A stretch of DNA of 64,000 nucleotides. It comes from Nonomuraea rhodomycinica. Lineage in GTDB: Bacteria; Actinomycetota; Actinomycetes; Streptosporangiales; Streptosporangiaceae. The stretch is from NCBI RefSeq assembly GCF_013363995.1, contig NZ_JABWGO010000008.1:124001-188000 (forward strand), in the 5' to 3' direction. The notes under the pieces were generated by a model. It saw nothing but the letters and a program-made list of their open reading frames with translations, did no database searches and was not told the DNA's origin. Within the stretch, counting starts at the first letter, position 1, and the number at the start of each line of letters is the position of its first letter. The position numbers and the translations under genes are program-made. This document shows positions 9,233 to 17,794 of the stretch, piece by piece.

Positions 9233-10237
9233 TCACGCCCGCGCGTGGTCCTTGGCCAGGCGGTGCACGCGGGCCTCGTCGATCGTGTGTCCCAGGCCGG
9301 GCTGCGTGAGCGGCACCGCCACGACGCCCGCGTTGGCGCCCACGATGGGCGTGACGATCTGGTTGGCGCGCGGCGGCTGGGTGACGTCGCAGGGCAGCGT
9401 GCAGCCCGGCAGGCTGGCCACCGCGACCGTCGCCGCCCGGGCCAGGCCCGCGCCCTGCCCGCCGGCGCACTGGATGTCCCAGCCGGCCGCCGCCGCGCGG
9501 TCGTGGGCGCGGCGGGCCTCCGTGAGCGACGGGAACGCCGTGGGCCGCAGCAGCAGCACGCGGGCCGCTCGCAGCGTCAGGTAGTCGTCCAGTTCGGCGG
9601 TCGAGCGGACCTCGACGGCGACCGCGGCCGACACCTGGTCCTGCAGCGAGGCGTGGCGGTAGACGTCGCCCGCGGCGAACGGCCGCTCGATGACCTCGAT
9701 GCCGTAGGAGTCGAGGGCCACGAGCTGGCCGTCGTCGGTGTAGGAGCCGCCGCCGTCCACGGCGAGCGTCAGCGCGGGGTACGCCTGGCGCACGGCCCGG
9801 ACCGGTTCGACGTCCCAGCCGGGCCGGACGTCGAGCGTGACGTGGCCGTATCCGGCGCAGACCTGCTGGTTGACGCGCGCGACGAGGTTCTCGGCCGAGG
9901 TGTCGGGCGTGAGGCGGACGGTGGCCATGAGGGAAGTGCGGTCGCCGCCGATCGCGTGGGCGAGGGGGACGCCGCGCATGCGGGTCCACAGGTCCCAGCA
10001 GGCCATGTCGACCGCCGGGTCGCTGGCGGGGAGGGCGTCGGGGTGCTCCCAGTCGACGCCGATCAGCAGCGCGCCGAGCGTCTCCTCCAGCCGGGAGAAC
10101 GTCTTCGGGTGGGGGGCGAGCGCCTCGCCCCATCCCGTCATGCCGGCGTAGTCCGTGAGCTTCACGAGCAGGCTCTCGGACCGTCTGCCGAACGGCAGGA
10201 CGATCCGGTAGACCTCCGCCTCCCGCACTCGCGGCAT
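9233..10237 (-). CDS. Enolase-superfamily (OSBS/NSAR-like) protein lacking the catalytic lysines
   Basis: 334 aa from the ATG at 10237, which has AAAGGGGGG only a few bases upstream; a longer frame to 10294 lacks support. The scaffold tracks o-succinylbenzoate synthase/N-succinylamino-acid racemase closely ('RPGWDVEPVRAVR', 'LASLPGCTLPCD', the C-terminal 'VPLTQPGLGHTI'). The active site does not. The KxK motif reads T134-L-D136, the third-metal-ligand 'DES' region reads VEVRS, and the second-side lysine reads R231. Metal ligands D161 and E184 remain. It is therefore unlikely to do the family chemistry. It starts 10 bases after the MFS gene stop, so it is cotranscribed with that exporter. Confidence 0.8.
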   Translation of the reverse strand: MPRVREAEVYRIVLPFGRRSESLLVKLTDYAGMTGWGEALAPHPKTFSRLEETLGALLIGVDWEHPDALPASDPAVDMACWDLWTRMRGVPLAHAIGGDRTSLMATVRLTPDTSAENLVARVNQQVCAGYGHVTLDVRPGWDVEPVRAVRQAYPALTLAVDGGGSYTDDGQLVALDSYGIEVIERPFAAGDVYRHASLQDQVSAAVAVEVRSTAELDDYLTLRAARVLLLRPTAFPSLTEARRAHDRAAAAGWDIQCAGGQGAGLARAATVAVASLPGCTLPCDVTQPPRANQIVTPIVGANAGVVAVPLTQPGLGHTIDEARVHRLAKDHARA

Positions 10238-10247
10238 GTGCCCCCCT

Positions 10248-11642
10248 TTATGACGCGGCTCCCTCCAGTGTGCCCGCCTCGGCGGACTGGGCAAAACGGG
10301 GCGCCACGACGACCGCCAGCACGGCCAGCGCGAACGTGAACGCCAGCCCGACCAGATACGACTCGCCCGACGCCGTGAACAGGGCCCCGGCGCCGGCCAC
10401 GGCCACGACCGTGAAGACGGACTCGCCGACGCCGACGGCGGCGGTGTTCCCGCCCTCCTCGCCCGGCCGCGACATCTCCAGCACCATGACCGAGACCGTC
10501 GGGTGCAGGACGCCGATGCCGAGGCCGGAGATCGCCATGGCGACGTGGGCCACCACGAGCGGCGCGGAGTCGACCAGGACGAGCGAGACGAGCGCGATGC
10601 CCACGGCGATCATGGCGGCGCCGCCGCGGACCGCGGCCACGTTGCCGATGACGCCGCGGCCCTTGATCCAGGAGCCGGTGGACCAGCCGAGCGCGCCGAT
10701 CGTCAGCACGATGCCGGCGCCCGTCGGCGACAGGTCGCGCTCGCTCCTCAGCATGAGCGGGATGAGCACCTCGGTGGCCATGAGCGCGCCGTAGGCGAGG
10801 CCGCGCAGCACCGGCGCGGTGGGCAGGCCGCGGGCGACGCGCAGGGAGCCGGGCAGCAGGAGCTTGGGCAGGCCGACGGCCAGCAGGACGACGCCGGCGG
10901 CGAGCAGGGGCAGCCCGGCGAGCTTGAGCGCGCTGCCGTACTGGACGAGGGCGGCGGCGACGGCCGTCAGCGTGGCCCAGACCAGCTTGCCGCCGAGGCG
11001 CGCGGGGGGCGCGCCCTCCTGGTCGCCGGCGCTGCCGCGGGCCGCCTCCGCCCGGCCCGCGATGCCGCGCCAGAGCAGCAGCGCGGAGGGGACCACGATC
11101 AGCGACACACCGAGGAAGATCCACCGCCAGTCGGCGTTCTCCACGACGAACCCCGCGATGGCCGGCCCCACCATGGACGGCACCACCCACGCGGCCGAGA
11201 ACAACCCGAACACCTTGGGGTGCATCGCCGGCGGGTAGAGCCGGGCGACCAGCACGTACAGCGAGACCTGGACGAGGCCCGCCCCGAGTCCCTGCACGAA
11301 CCGGCCGGCGACCAGCACCTCCATCGTGGGCGCGAACCCGGCCACCAGCAGCCCGGCCACGAAGCTCGCCACACCAGCCGCCAGCGGCGCGACGGGGCCG
11401 CGCACGTCGCTCCACCTGCCGCCGAGCACGGTCGCGATCACGCTGGCCGCCAGGGTGGCGCTGAACGCCAGGTTGTACAGGGGCATGCCGCCGAGTTCGC
11501 GGGCCACGACGGGCATGGCCGTGGCCACCGCCATGGCCTCGAACGCCACCAGGATGACCAGGGCCACCAGGCCTACGCTGAGCGTCCGGTAGCTGGCGGA
11601 GACCACGCCGGGGACGGGGGGAGCTTCAAGAGTCGTTGTCAT
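10248..11642 (-). CDS. MFS transporter
   Basis: 464 aa, at least 12 hydrophobic spans. The start-of-fold motif A appears as 'GGRWSDVRGP', followed by 'RFVQGLGAGLVQVSLYVLV' in span 4 and 'VPSMVGPAIAGFV' in span 5, as in drug:H+ antiporters. The ATG has no Shine-Dalgarno. Instead TAGCGT lies six bases upstream, so a leaderless transcript is likely. The stop TAA sits just before the ribosome-binding site of the enolase-like gene, indicating coupling. The substrate is unknown. Confidence 0.9.
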   Translation of the reverse strand: MTTTLEAPPVPGVVSASYRTLSVGLVALVILVAFEAMAVATAMPVVARELGGMPLYNLAFSATLAASVIATVLGGRWSDVRGPVAPLAAGVASFVAGLLVAGFAPTMEVLVAGRFVQGLGAGLVQVSLYVLVARLYPPAMHPKVFGLFSAAWVVPSMVGPAIAGFVVENADWRWIFLGVSLIVVPSALLLWRGIAGRAEAARGSAGDQEGAPPARLGGKLVWATLTAVAAALVQYGSALKLAGLPLLAAGVVLLAVGLPKLLLPGSLRVARGLPTAPVLRGLAYGALMATEVLIPLMLRSERDLSPTGAGIVLTIGALGWSTGSWIKGRGVIGNVAAVRGGAAMIAVGIALVSLVLVDSAPLVVAHVAMAISGLGIGVLHPTVSVMVLEMSRPGEEGGNTAAVGVGESVFTVVAVAGAGALFTASGESYLVGLAFTFALAVLAVVVAPRFAQSAEAGTLEGAAS

Positions 11643-11648
11643 ACCGGC

Positions 11649-11654
11649 ACGCTA
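11649..11654 (-). promoter_or_regulatory. -10 box of leaderless MFS gene
   Basis: TAGCGT on the minus strand ends six bases before the ATG at 11642. No ribosome-binding site is present, so transcription probably starts at the start codon. Confidence 0.5.
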
Positions 11655-11700
11655 GGGTCACGGCCGTCGCGGCACATCGGGCCCGGGTCCTAGGCAATTG

Positions 11701-11760
11701 GGCCTAAGAACTCGGGGCGGGGCCTGATGACTGGGGGCGGGGCCTGAGGACTGGGGGCGG
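11701..11760. repeat. 20-bp tandem repeat, three copies
   Basis: Three adjacent 20-bp units, approximately GGCCTGAGGACTGGGGGCGG, differ at a few positions. They fill the space between the MFS promoter and the end of the tetR gene. Confidence 0.75.
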
Positions 11761-11795
11761 GGCCCGTGCCCGTCGGGTCCCCGCCCGTGGGCGGC

Positions 11796-12563
11796 TCAGG
11801 TCGCGGGCTTGCCCCCGCCGCCGGGCATGCGCGCCACGAGGCCGTCGAACAGCAGGTCCAGCCCGTAGCGGAAGCGGGCCTCGCCGCCGTCCGCCACCAG
11901 GGCCCGCGCGTGCCGGCTGAGGTGCGGGAACCGGTCGGACGGCAGCGACGAGAAGTACTCCTCGATCTGCGCGACGTACATGTGGAAGTACTCGTTGAGC
12001 TTGGTGTGGCCCAGCGCCTTCATGCGGGGGTAGTGCAGCGAGCCCTCGAAGGCGTCCGCGCAGACGTACAGGACGATCCGGTCGAAGGCCAGCGAGGCGT
12101 CGCGCGGCGGCATGCCGGCGTCGATGAGCAGGCCGAACATGTACTCGGACAGCCGGATCGCGTTCGGCCCGGTGGGGATGCTGGCCAGCGCCGCCCGGGC
12201 GACGTCGGCGTGGCCGACGATGACGCGGTGCAGCTCCAGCGCGCACTGGCGCAGCAGCGTCAGCCAGCGGGAGGGGTCGTACTCCGGCAGCCTGACCTCG
12301 CCGAGCACCCGGTCGTAGATGAGCTCCAGCAGCTCCTCCTTGGCCGAGACGTGCGCGTACAGCGAGGCCGGGCCGGTGCCGAGCTCCTGCGCGACCCGCC
12401 GCATGCTGAGCGCGTCGAGCCCTTCGGCGTCGAGGACCCGCAGGCCGGTCTCGACGATCAGCTCGCGGCTGAGCTGGGGTCTGGGCTGGGAGGGCTTGCG
12501 TGCCTTGCGCCAGGGCGGCAGGGGGACTTCCGGGAGGTCATCGTCACTGTTCGCGCGTCGCAT
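11796..12563 (-). CDS. TetR family repressor with TetR C-terminal domain
   Basis: 255 aa from the ATG at 12563. A basic N-terminal arm (WRKARKPSQPRPQ) precedes the helix-turn-helix 'MRRVAQELGTGPASLYAHV', and the C-terminal ligand domain is of the tetracycline-repressor type. A longer open frame runs to 12710 but crosses the promoter region, so the internal ATG is preferred. TACAGT lies six bases before that ATG, within the first operator, which suggests a leaderless and autorepressed gene. It is divergent from the DHA2 exporter at 12666, its probable target. Confidence 0.88.
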   Translation of the reverse strand: MRRANSDDDLPEVPLPPWRKARKPSQPRPQLSRELIVETGLRVLDAEGLDALSMRRVAQELGTGPASLYAHVSAKEELLELIYDRVLGEVRLPEYDPSRWLTLLRQCALELHRVIVGHADVARAALASIPTGPNAIRLSEYMFGLLIDAGMPPRDASLAFDRIVLYVCADAFEGSLHYPRMKALGHTKLNEYFHMYVAQIEEYFSSLPSDRFPHLSRHARALVADGGEARFRYGLDLLFDGLVARMPGGGGKPAT

Positions 12564-12565
12564 AC

Positions 12566-12649
12566 GAACACTGTACTTGACACGAACACCGTTCGCCCAT
12601 AAAACGGTGTTCGTTGACGAACGGCGTTCGTAGATCACGAACGATGTTT
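12566..12649. promoter_or_regulatory. Operator array: five GAACNNNGTTC sites between tetR and the exporter
   Basis: Sites GAACACTGTAC (12566), GAACACCGTTC (12584), AAACGGTGTTC (12602), GAACGGCGTTC (12619) and GAACGATGTTT (12639) recur every 17-20 bp. A perfect TTGACA (-35, plus strand) at 12577-12582 lies between the first two. CATAAA or ATAAAA near 12598-12604 could be the -10. Repressor binding would block both divergent promoters. Confidence 0.75.
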
Positions 12650-12665
12650 CCCAAGGAGTTCCCCC

Positions 12666-14111
12666 ATGACCCTCACCGCACCCGGCGTCGTCACGGCGCC
12701 GCAACCACACCGCTGGCGCTGGCCGGCCCTCGGCGTCATCCTGGCCGCCGAGGTCATGGACATGCTCGACGCCCTCATCACCACCATCGCGGCCCCCACC
12801 ATCCGCCAGGACCTGGGCGGCGAGGAGAGCCTGGTGCAGTGGCTCGGCGCCGGCTACACCCTGGCCATGGCCGTCGGCCTCATCACCGGGGGCCGGCTCG
12901 GCGACCTGCTGGGCCGCAAGAGGATGTTCCTGATCGGCGCGGCAGGGTTCACGGTCATGTCACTGCTGTGCGGCCTGGCCGGCAACCCCGAGCTGCTCAT
13001 CGCCGGCCGGGCGTTGCAGGGCCTGTTCGGGGCGGTCATGCTCCCGCAGGGCCTCGGCATGATCAAGGAGATGTTCCCGCCGGAGGAGATGGGCAAGGCG
13101 TTCGGCGCGTTCGGCCCCGTCATGACGCTCGGATCGGTCGGCGGGCCGATCCTCGGCGGGTGGCTGGTCGACGCCGACCTGTTCGGCATGGGCTGGCGGA
13201 TGATCTTCTTGATCAACCTGCCGCTCGGGCTGGCCGCGGTGCTGGCCGGGCTGAAGTTCCTGCCGGAGATCCGGCTCTCCGCCGCCACCCGGCTCGACCT
13301 CGTCGGTGTGCTGCTCGTGTCCGCGGCCGCGTTCCTGCTCGTCTACCCGCTCATCCAGGGTCCCGAGCTCGACTGGCCGGTCTGGACGTTCGCCTCGATG
13401 GCGGGCTCGATCGTGCTGTTCGCCGTCTTCGCCGCCTTCGAGACGCGCCGGGCCAGGAGCGGCAAGGACCCGCTGGTCACGCCCAGCCTGTTCCGCAAGC
13501 GGGCGTTCACCGGCGGGCTGGTCGCGGGGCTCGCGTTCTTCTCCGGCCTGATCGGCTTCAGCCTCGTCCTGTCCCTGTTCACCCAGGTGGGTCTGCACTA
13601 CAGCCCATTCAAGGCCGGGCTCACGTCCCTGCCGCAGGCGCTCGGCTCCGTGGCCGGCTTCGGCCTGGCGATGTCGGGCCTGCAGGAGAAGCTCGGCCGC
13701 GGTCTGCTGCAGATCGGCGCCGTGATCATGGCCGCCGGCGCCGCGGTGTTCGGCGTGACCGTCCACCTCACCGGCCTGGACGCCTCCCCGTGGCAGCTCG
13801 CCCCCGGCCTGGCGATCGCCGGGATCGGGATGGGCATGATCATGGCGCCGTTCTTCGACATCGTGCTGGCCGGCGTCGAGAACCACGAGTCCGGCTCCGC
13901 CTCCGGCACGCTCACGGCCGTGCAGCAGCTCGGGGCCGCGCTCGGCACCGCCGTCCTCGGGACGTTCTTCTTCCACCTGCTCAAGGCGCGGTGGAGCTTC
14001 GGCGCGGCGATGCAGGCCACCGTGTGGGTCGAGATCGGGCTGCTCGGGCTCACGCTCGCGCTGTCGTTCCTCCTCCCGAAGCGGGCCCGCACCGACCAGG
14101 CGGGCCACTGA
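12666..14111 (+). CDS. DHA2 family (EmrB/QacA-type) MFS exporter
   Basis: 481 aa with about 14 hydrophobic spans, the DHA2 layout. Motif 'MDMLDALITTIAAPTI' is in span 1 (motif D1), 'GGRLGDLLGRKRMF' is loop 2-3 motif A, and 'GSVGGPILGGWLVD' is motif C of antiporters. AAGGAG at 12653-12658 is seven bases before the ATG. The divergent TetR and the operator array make this an inducible drug or metabolite efflux system; the inducer cannot be read. Confidence 0.92.
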   Translation: MTLTAPGVVTAPQPHRWRWPALGVILAAEVMDMLDALITTIAAPTIRQDLGGEESLVQWLGAGYTLAMAVGLITGGRLGDLLGRKRMFLIGAAGFTVMSLLCGLAGNPELLIAGRALQGLFGAVMLPQGLGMIKEMFPPEEMGKAFGAFGPVMTLGSVGGPILGGWLVDADLFGMGWRMIFLINLPLGLAAVLAGLKFLPEIRLSAATRLDLVGVLLVSAAAFLLVYPLIQGPELDWPVWTFASMAGSIVLFAVFAAFETRRARSGKDPLVTPSLFRKRAFTGGLVAGLAFFSGLIGFSLVLSLFTQVGLHYSPFKAGLTSLPQALGSVAGFGLAMSGLQEKLGRGLLQIGAVIMAAGAAVFGVTVHLTGLDASPWQLAPGLAIAGIGMGMIMAPFFDIVLAGVENHESGSASGTLTAVQQLGAALGTAVLGTFFFHLLKARWSFGAAMQATVWVEIGLLGLTLALSFLLPKRARTDQAGH

Positions 14112-14123
14112 CGGCGGCGCCCG

Positions 14124-15257
14124 TCATGAGGTGTGGCTCTCCACCCAGTGGCCCAGGTCGCGCCGCTCGATCGCGGCGGCCATCAGCTCGGGGAAGGCGT
14201 CGGGCGTGCACGCGAAGGCGGGCACGCCCAGCGCCGCGAGCGCGGCCGCGTTGTCGCGATCGTACGACGGCGCCCCCTCGTCGGACAGCGCCAGCAGCAC
14301 GACCACCTGCACGCCCGCCTGGGTCATCGCGGCGACCCGGCGCAGCAGCTCCTCCCGCGCCCCGCCCTCGTACAGGTCGCTGACCAGCACGAAGATCGAG
14401 TCGGCGGGCCGGGTGATGAGCCCCTGGGCGTAGGCGACGGCCCGGTTGATGTCGGTGCCGCCGCCGAGCTGCGTGCCGAACAGCACCTCCACCGGATCGT
14501 CCAGCCGGTCGGTGAGGTCCACCACGGCCGTGTCGAACACCACCATCGACGTCCGCAGCGACCGCAGCGACGCCAGCACCGCGCCGAACACCCCCGCGTA
14601 CACCACCGAGGCCGCCATCGACCCGCTCTGGTCGACGCACAGCACCACCTCCCGCCGCACCGCCCGCTGCCTGCGGGCGTGCCCGACCAGCCGCGACGGC
14701 ACGACCGTGCGGTGCTCCGGCAGGTAGTGCGACAGGTTCGCCCGGATCGTCCGGTCCCAGTCGATGTCGGCCGCCCGGCGCGGCCGGTGGGTGCGGGCGG
14801 AGCGGTCGAGCGCCCCGGTGACGGCCGCCCTGGTCTTCTGGGCGAGCCGCCGTTCCAGCTCCAGCACCACCTTGCGCACCACGGCGCGGGCCGATTCGCG
14901 CGCCCGGCCGGGCATGACCCGGTTGAGCGCGAGCAGCGTGCCCACCAGGTGGACGTCGGGCTCGACCGCCTCCAGCATCTCCGGTTCGAGGAGGAGGCGG
15001 GTGAGGTCCAGCCGTTCGATGGCGTCCTTCTGCATCACCTGGACGACCGTGGACGGGAAGTACGTCCTGATGTCGCCCAGCCAGCGGGCCACGCGCGGGG
15101 CGGAGGCGCCGAGCCCGCCGTCGCGCTCGTAGACGGCGGACAGGGCGCCGTCCATCGCCGCGTCGGACCCGTGCAGCGCCACGCCGGTGCCGTCGGCCTC
15201 CCCGCCGCCCAGCACCATCCGCCACCTGCGCAGCCGCTCCTCCGTGCCGTCACTCAC
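14124..15257 (-). CDS. VWA domain-containing protein of the MoxR-linked operon
   Basis: 377 aa. The C-terminal half is a von Willebrand A domain with an intact MIDAS: D209-x-S-G-S at 'CVDQSGSM', T268 in GGGTDI and D in VSDLYEGG. The N-terminal half (1-200) is helical and unassigned. It starts with GTG overlapping the DUF5682 stop by 8 bases and is the last gene of the five-gene operon. VWA proteins paired with MoxR ATPases usually act in metal-dependent assembly or chaperone complexes; the client here is unknown. The 12-base gap to the convergent exporter holds nothing. Confidence 0.9.
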   Translation of the reverse strand: MSDGTEERLRRWRMVLGGGEADGTGVALHGSDAAMDGALSAVYERDGGLGASAPRVARWLGDIRTYFPSTVVQVMQKDAIERLDLTRLLLEPEMLEAVEPDVHLVGTLLALNRVMPGRARESARAVVRKVVLELERRLAQKTRAAVTGALDRSARTHRPRRAADIDWDRTIRANLSHYLPEHRTVVPSRLVGHARRQRAVRREVVLCVDQSGSMAASVVYAGVFGAVLASLRSLRTSMVVFDTAVVDLTDRLDDPVEVLFGTQLGGGTDINRAVAYAQGLITRPADSIFVLVSDLYEGGAREELLRRVAAMTQAGVQVVVLLALSDEGAPSYDRDNAAALAALGVPAFACTPDAFPELMAAAIERRDLGHWVESHTS

Positions 15258-17766
15258 CCGTGTTCTCCTGATCCGTGTCCGCTCCCCCGGCGCGGGCGCC
15301 GATGATGGCCAGCACCGTGGCGACCGCGGGAGCCGCGCGACGCTCGTCCACGTCGCGCTCCGGCCGCCGCACGTGCCGCCCCGCCGACCGCACCCGCTCG
15401 CCGATCGCCCGTCGCTCCGGTACGGCGTAACCGCCGAACGTGCGGCGCAGCAACGGCAGCACCTCGGTGAACTGCTCGCCGGAAAGCCCGGTCAGCCACC
15501 CGTCCACCAGCTCCAGCAGCCGGGCGTCGTGCACCAGCAGCAGCCCGCCGCCCGCCAGGAACCCCTCCACCCACGCCGCCGCCCTGGCCGGCGCCTGACC
15601 GCGCGACATCGCCCGGGACATGCGCTCGGCCGCGTCGCCCAGCTCGCCGGCGTCGAGCAGGATCCGGGTGAGCCGTCCCTCGATCAGCCCGTGCAGGCCG
15701 GGCCGCTCGCTGAGGTTGCGCAACGCGCGCAGCCACCGCGCCCGCACGCTCCCGTCTGCTCCCTCGGCCTCCGCCGCCTCCACCGCCTTCGCGGTCGCCC
15801 CCACACCGGCTTCCTCGGCCTCCGCGGCCGCCCCCACATCGGCTTGCTCGGGGGACGGGTCGCGCGCGGGCGGCGCGTCGAGCAGGGCGACCACCGCGTG
15901 GACCGCGTCGATGTGGCCGAGCAGGGTGGCCGCCGCCTCGTCGTCCAGCCCGGTCACCGCCGCCGGCAGCCCGACGCGGATCCGGTCCAGCATCGAGCGG
16001 ACGATCACCGCCAGCCCCTCGGCCGGGGTGCCCCGCACGTCGCCGTAGCGCTGCGCGCGGGCCATCGCGGGCAGGGCGGCCATGAGGCGGGTGACGTCGG
16101 TGTCGAGGGCGGCCCTGGCGGACAGGGCGGCCAGCACCTCGGGCAACGCGTCCGGCAGCTCGGCCAGCAGGCACTGCTCGACCAGGTCCGCCAGCTCGGC
16201 CAGCGACACCACGGCGGTGCGGCCCCGCCCCGCGGCGGAGGAGCCACCGCCGCCGGACGGTGTGCCGCCGCCGGACGGTGTGCCGCCGCCGGACGGTGTG
16301 CCGTCGCCCGCGGCCAGATCGCGGGCGCGCCGGGTGGCGGCCTCGACCACCGTGACGCCGAGCGCCGCGCCCTCGATGAGCGTCAGGTCGAACTCGGGCC
16401 GCCAGCGCAGCCGCCACGTCTCCTTGAACGTGCCCTTGCCCCGCGACTCCCCCGGCGTGCCCCAGCCGACGCCGAGCAGCCGCAGCCGGTGCAGCAGGTG
16501 GCTGCGCTCGAGGTCGAGCGGCTTGCGCAGGTCGAGGGTCACGTCGCGGTCGAGCGCCTCGGGCTTGAGCCGCAGCCGCCGCTGCTGGTCGCGCAGGTCG
16601 CGCTGGAGCGGCACCATGGGCGTGCGGTCGGTGACGTGGCCGAGCCGGTCGCCGACGACCATGCGGCGCTGGATGAGCTCGACCGCCAGCTCGTCCCCCT
16701 CGCACAGCACCGCCCGGACCGCCTCGGTGACCTCGCCCAGCCCGGCGAGGGGACGTCCGCGCAGGGTGGCGAGGCCGTCGGCGAGCCGCACCGCCTCGAT
16801 CACGTGCGCGGACGACACCGCGAGGCCCTCCTCGCGCAGCACGGCCGCCGCCGCGCCCAGCCACCGCTCGACGGGCCGGTCGGGGGCGGCGAACAGGTGG
16901 TCGTACCAGCCCGGGGAGGCGACCCCGGCGCCGTAGCCGCTCCACCAGGCCAGCCGCCCGTACGTCCACGGCACCCAGGTCAGCTCCGCCTTCACCTTGG
17001 GCAGGCCGCGCAGCAGCGCGTCGTCGGCCCTGGCGGGAGGCGGCGGCCCGGTCAGGGCGGGGACGTGCCAGGCGCCGCAGACCACCGCGATCCGCTGGTG
17101 CCCCTGCTTGCGGGCCGCGCGCAGGGTCTTGCGCATGTACGCCTCGCGCCGGGCCTCCCGGGCGTCGGGCAGGTGGCCCTCGCGCACGGCGGCCATCGCC
17201 TCGGCGATCACCTCGAACGGGGTGTCGCCGCGGTGCTCGACGACGTCCTCCCACCAGCGTTCGGGGTCGTCGTAGCCGGCGGCGCCGGCCAGGGCGGCGA
17301 TGGGATCCGCCCGCACCTCCACGGGCGCCGCCTCACCGGCGTCCTCCGGGCCGCCGCCGGGCGGGCCCGAACCGGGATCCTCGTGGCCGCCGCCGGGCGG
17401 GCCCGAACCGGGGTCCTCCTGGCCCCCGGCGGGCGGCCCCGAAGCGGGGTCGGCGAGGGTGTGCGCGGCGGGCAGGTCGCAGAAGCGCACGGGCACGCCG
17501 CGCTCCGCCCCGTACAGGATGGCCTGCCACTCGGGCGAGAACCGGGCGAACGGCCAGAACGCCGCGCTCGACGGCGACCCCGGGACGTGCGCCAGCAATG
17601 CCACCGGCGGCTCCAGCTCGGGGGCGAGGGCCACCAGCGGGTCGGCCTCCGGCGGCCCCTCGACGAGGATCACGTCGGGCCGCAGCCGCCGCAGCTCCTC
17701 GCGGACGGCCCGCGCCGACCCGGGCCCGTGGTGGCGCACCCCCAGGACCGAGACAGTCAATCGCAT
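15250..17766 (-). CDS. DUF5682 family protein
   Basis: 838 aa. It opens with VLGVRHHGPGSARAV and 'LVEGPPEADPLV', the hallmarks I associate with DUF5682, and 'IAVVCGAWHVPAL' follows near 240. No enzymatic role is established to my knowledge. Two low-complexity inserts come from tandem repeats: a GPPGGGxEDPG run near 105-140 and a TPSGGG run near 490-505. The ATG at 17766 directly abuts GAGGAG, which is too close. A TTG two codons later would be ideally spaced, so initiation may be there. It is cotranscribed with MoxR (28-base gap) and VWA (8-base overlap). Confidence 0.85.
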   Translation of the reverse strand: MRLTVSVLGVRHHGPGSARAVREELRRLRPDVILVEGPPEADPLVALAPELEPPVALLAHVPGSPSSAAFWPFARFSPEWQAILYGAERGVPVRFCDLPAAHTLADPASGPPAGGQEDPGSGPPGGGHEDPGSGPPGGGPEDAGEAAPVEVRADPIAALAGAAGYDDPERWWEDVVEHRGDTPFEVIAEAMAAVREGHLPDAREARREAYMRKTLRAARKQGHQRIAVVCGAWHVPALTGPPPPARADDALLRGLPKVKAELTWVPWTYGRLAWWSGYGAGVASPGWYDHLFAAPDRPVERWLGAAAAVLREEGLAVSSAHVIEAVRLADGLATLRGRPLAGLGEVTEAVRAVLCEGDELAVELIQRRMVVGDRLGHVTDRTPMVPLQRDLRDQQRRLRLKPEALDRDVTLDLRKPLDLERSHLLHRLRLLGVGWGTPGESRGKGTFKETWRLRWRPEFDLTLIEGAALGVTVVEAATRRARDLAAGDGTPSGGGTPSGGGTPSGGGGSSAAGRGRTAVVSLAELADLVEQCLLAELPDALPEVLAALSARAALDTDVTRLMAALPAMARAQRYGDVRGTPAEGLAVIVRSMLDRIRVGLPAAVTGLDDEAAATLLGHIDAVHAVVALLDAPPARDPSPEQADVGAAAEAEEAGVGATAKAVEAAEAEGADGSVRARWLRALRNLSERPGLHGLIEGRLTRILLDAGELGDAAERMSRAMSRGQAPARAAAWVEGFLAGGGLLLVHDARLLELVDGWLTGLSGEQFTEVLPLLRRTFGGYAVPERRAIGERVRSAGRHVRRPERDVDERRAAPAVATVLAIIGARAGGADTDQENTGE
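16246..16299. repeat. 18-bp tandem repeat, three copies, in frame inside the DUF5682 gene
   Basis: The unit GCCGCCGCCGGACGGTGT is repeated exactly (first copy one base different). On the minus strand it encodes repeated TPSGGG, a flexible linker. Confidence 0.85.
17343..17450. repeat. 36-bp imperfect tandem repeat in frame inside the DUF5682 gene
   Basis: About three copies of a 36-bp unit encode the 12-residue motif SGPPGGGHEDPG with variations. It makes a Pro/Gly/acidic insert in an otherwise conserved N-terminal region. Confidence 0.75.
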
Positions 17767-17794
17767 CTCCTCACAGGCGCAGCGTCATGACGGG

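Noticed and set aside
15187..17790. 867-codon plus-strand frame over the DUF5682 gene
   Set aside because: Antisense shadow without motifs; the minus-strand gene fits a tight operon.
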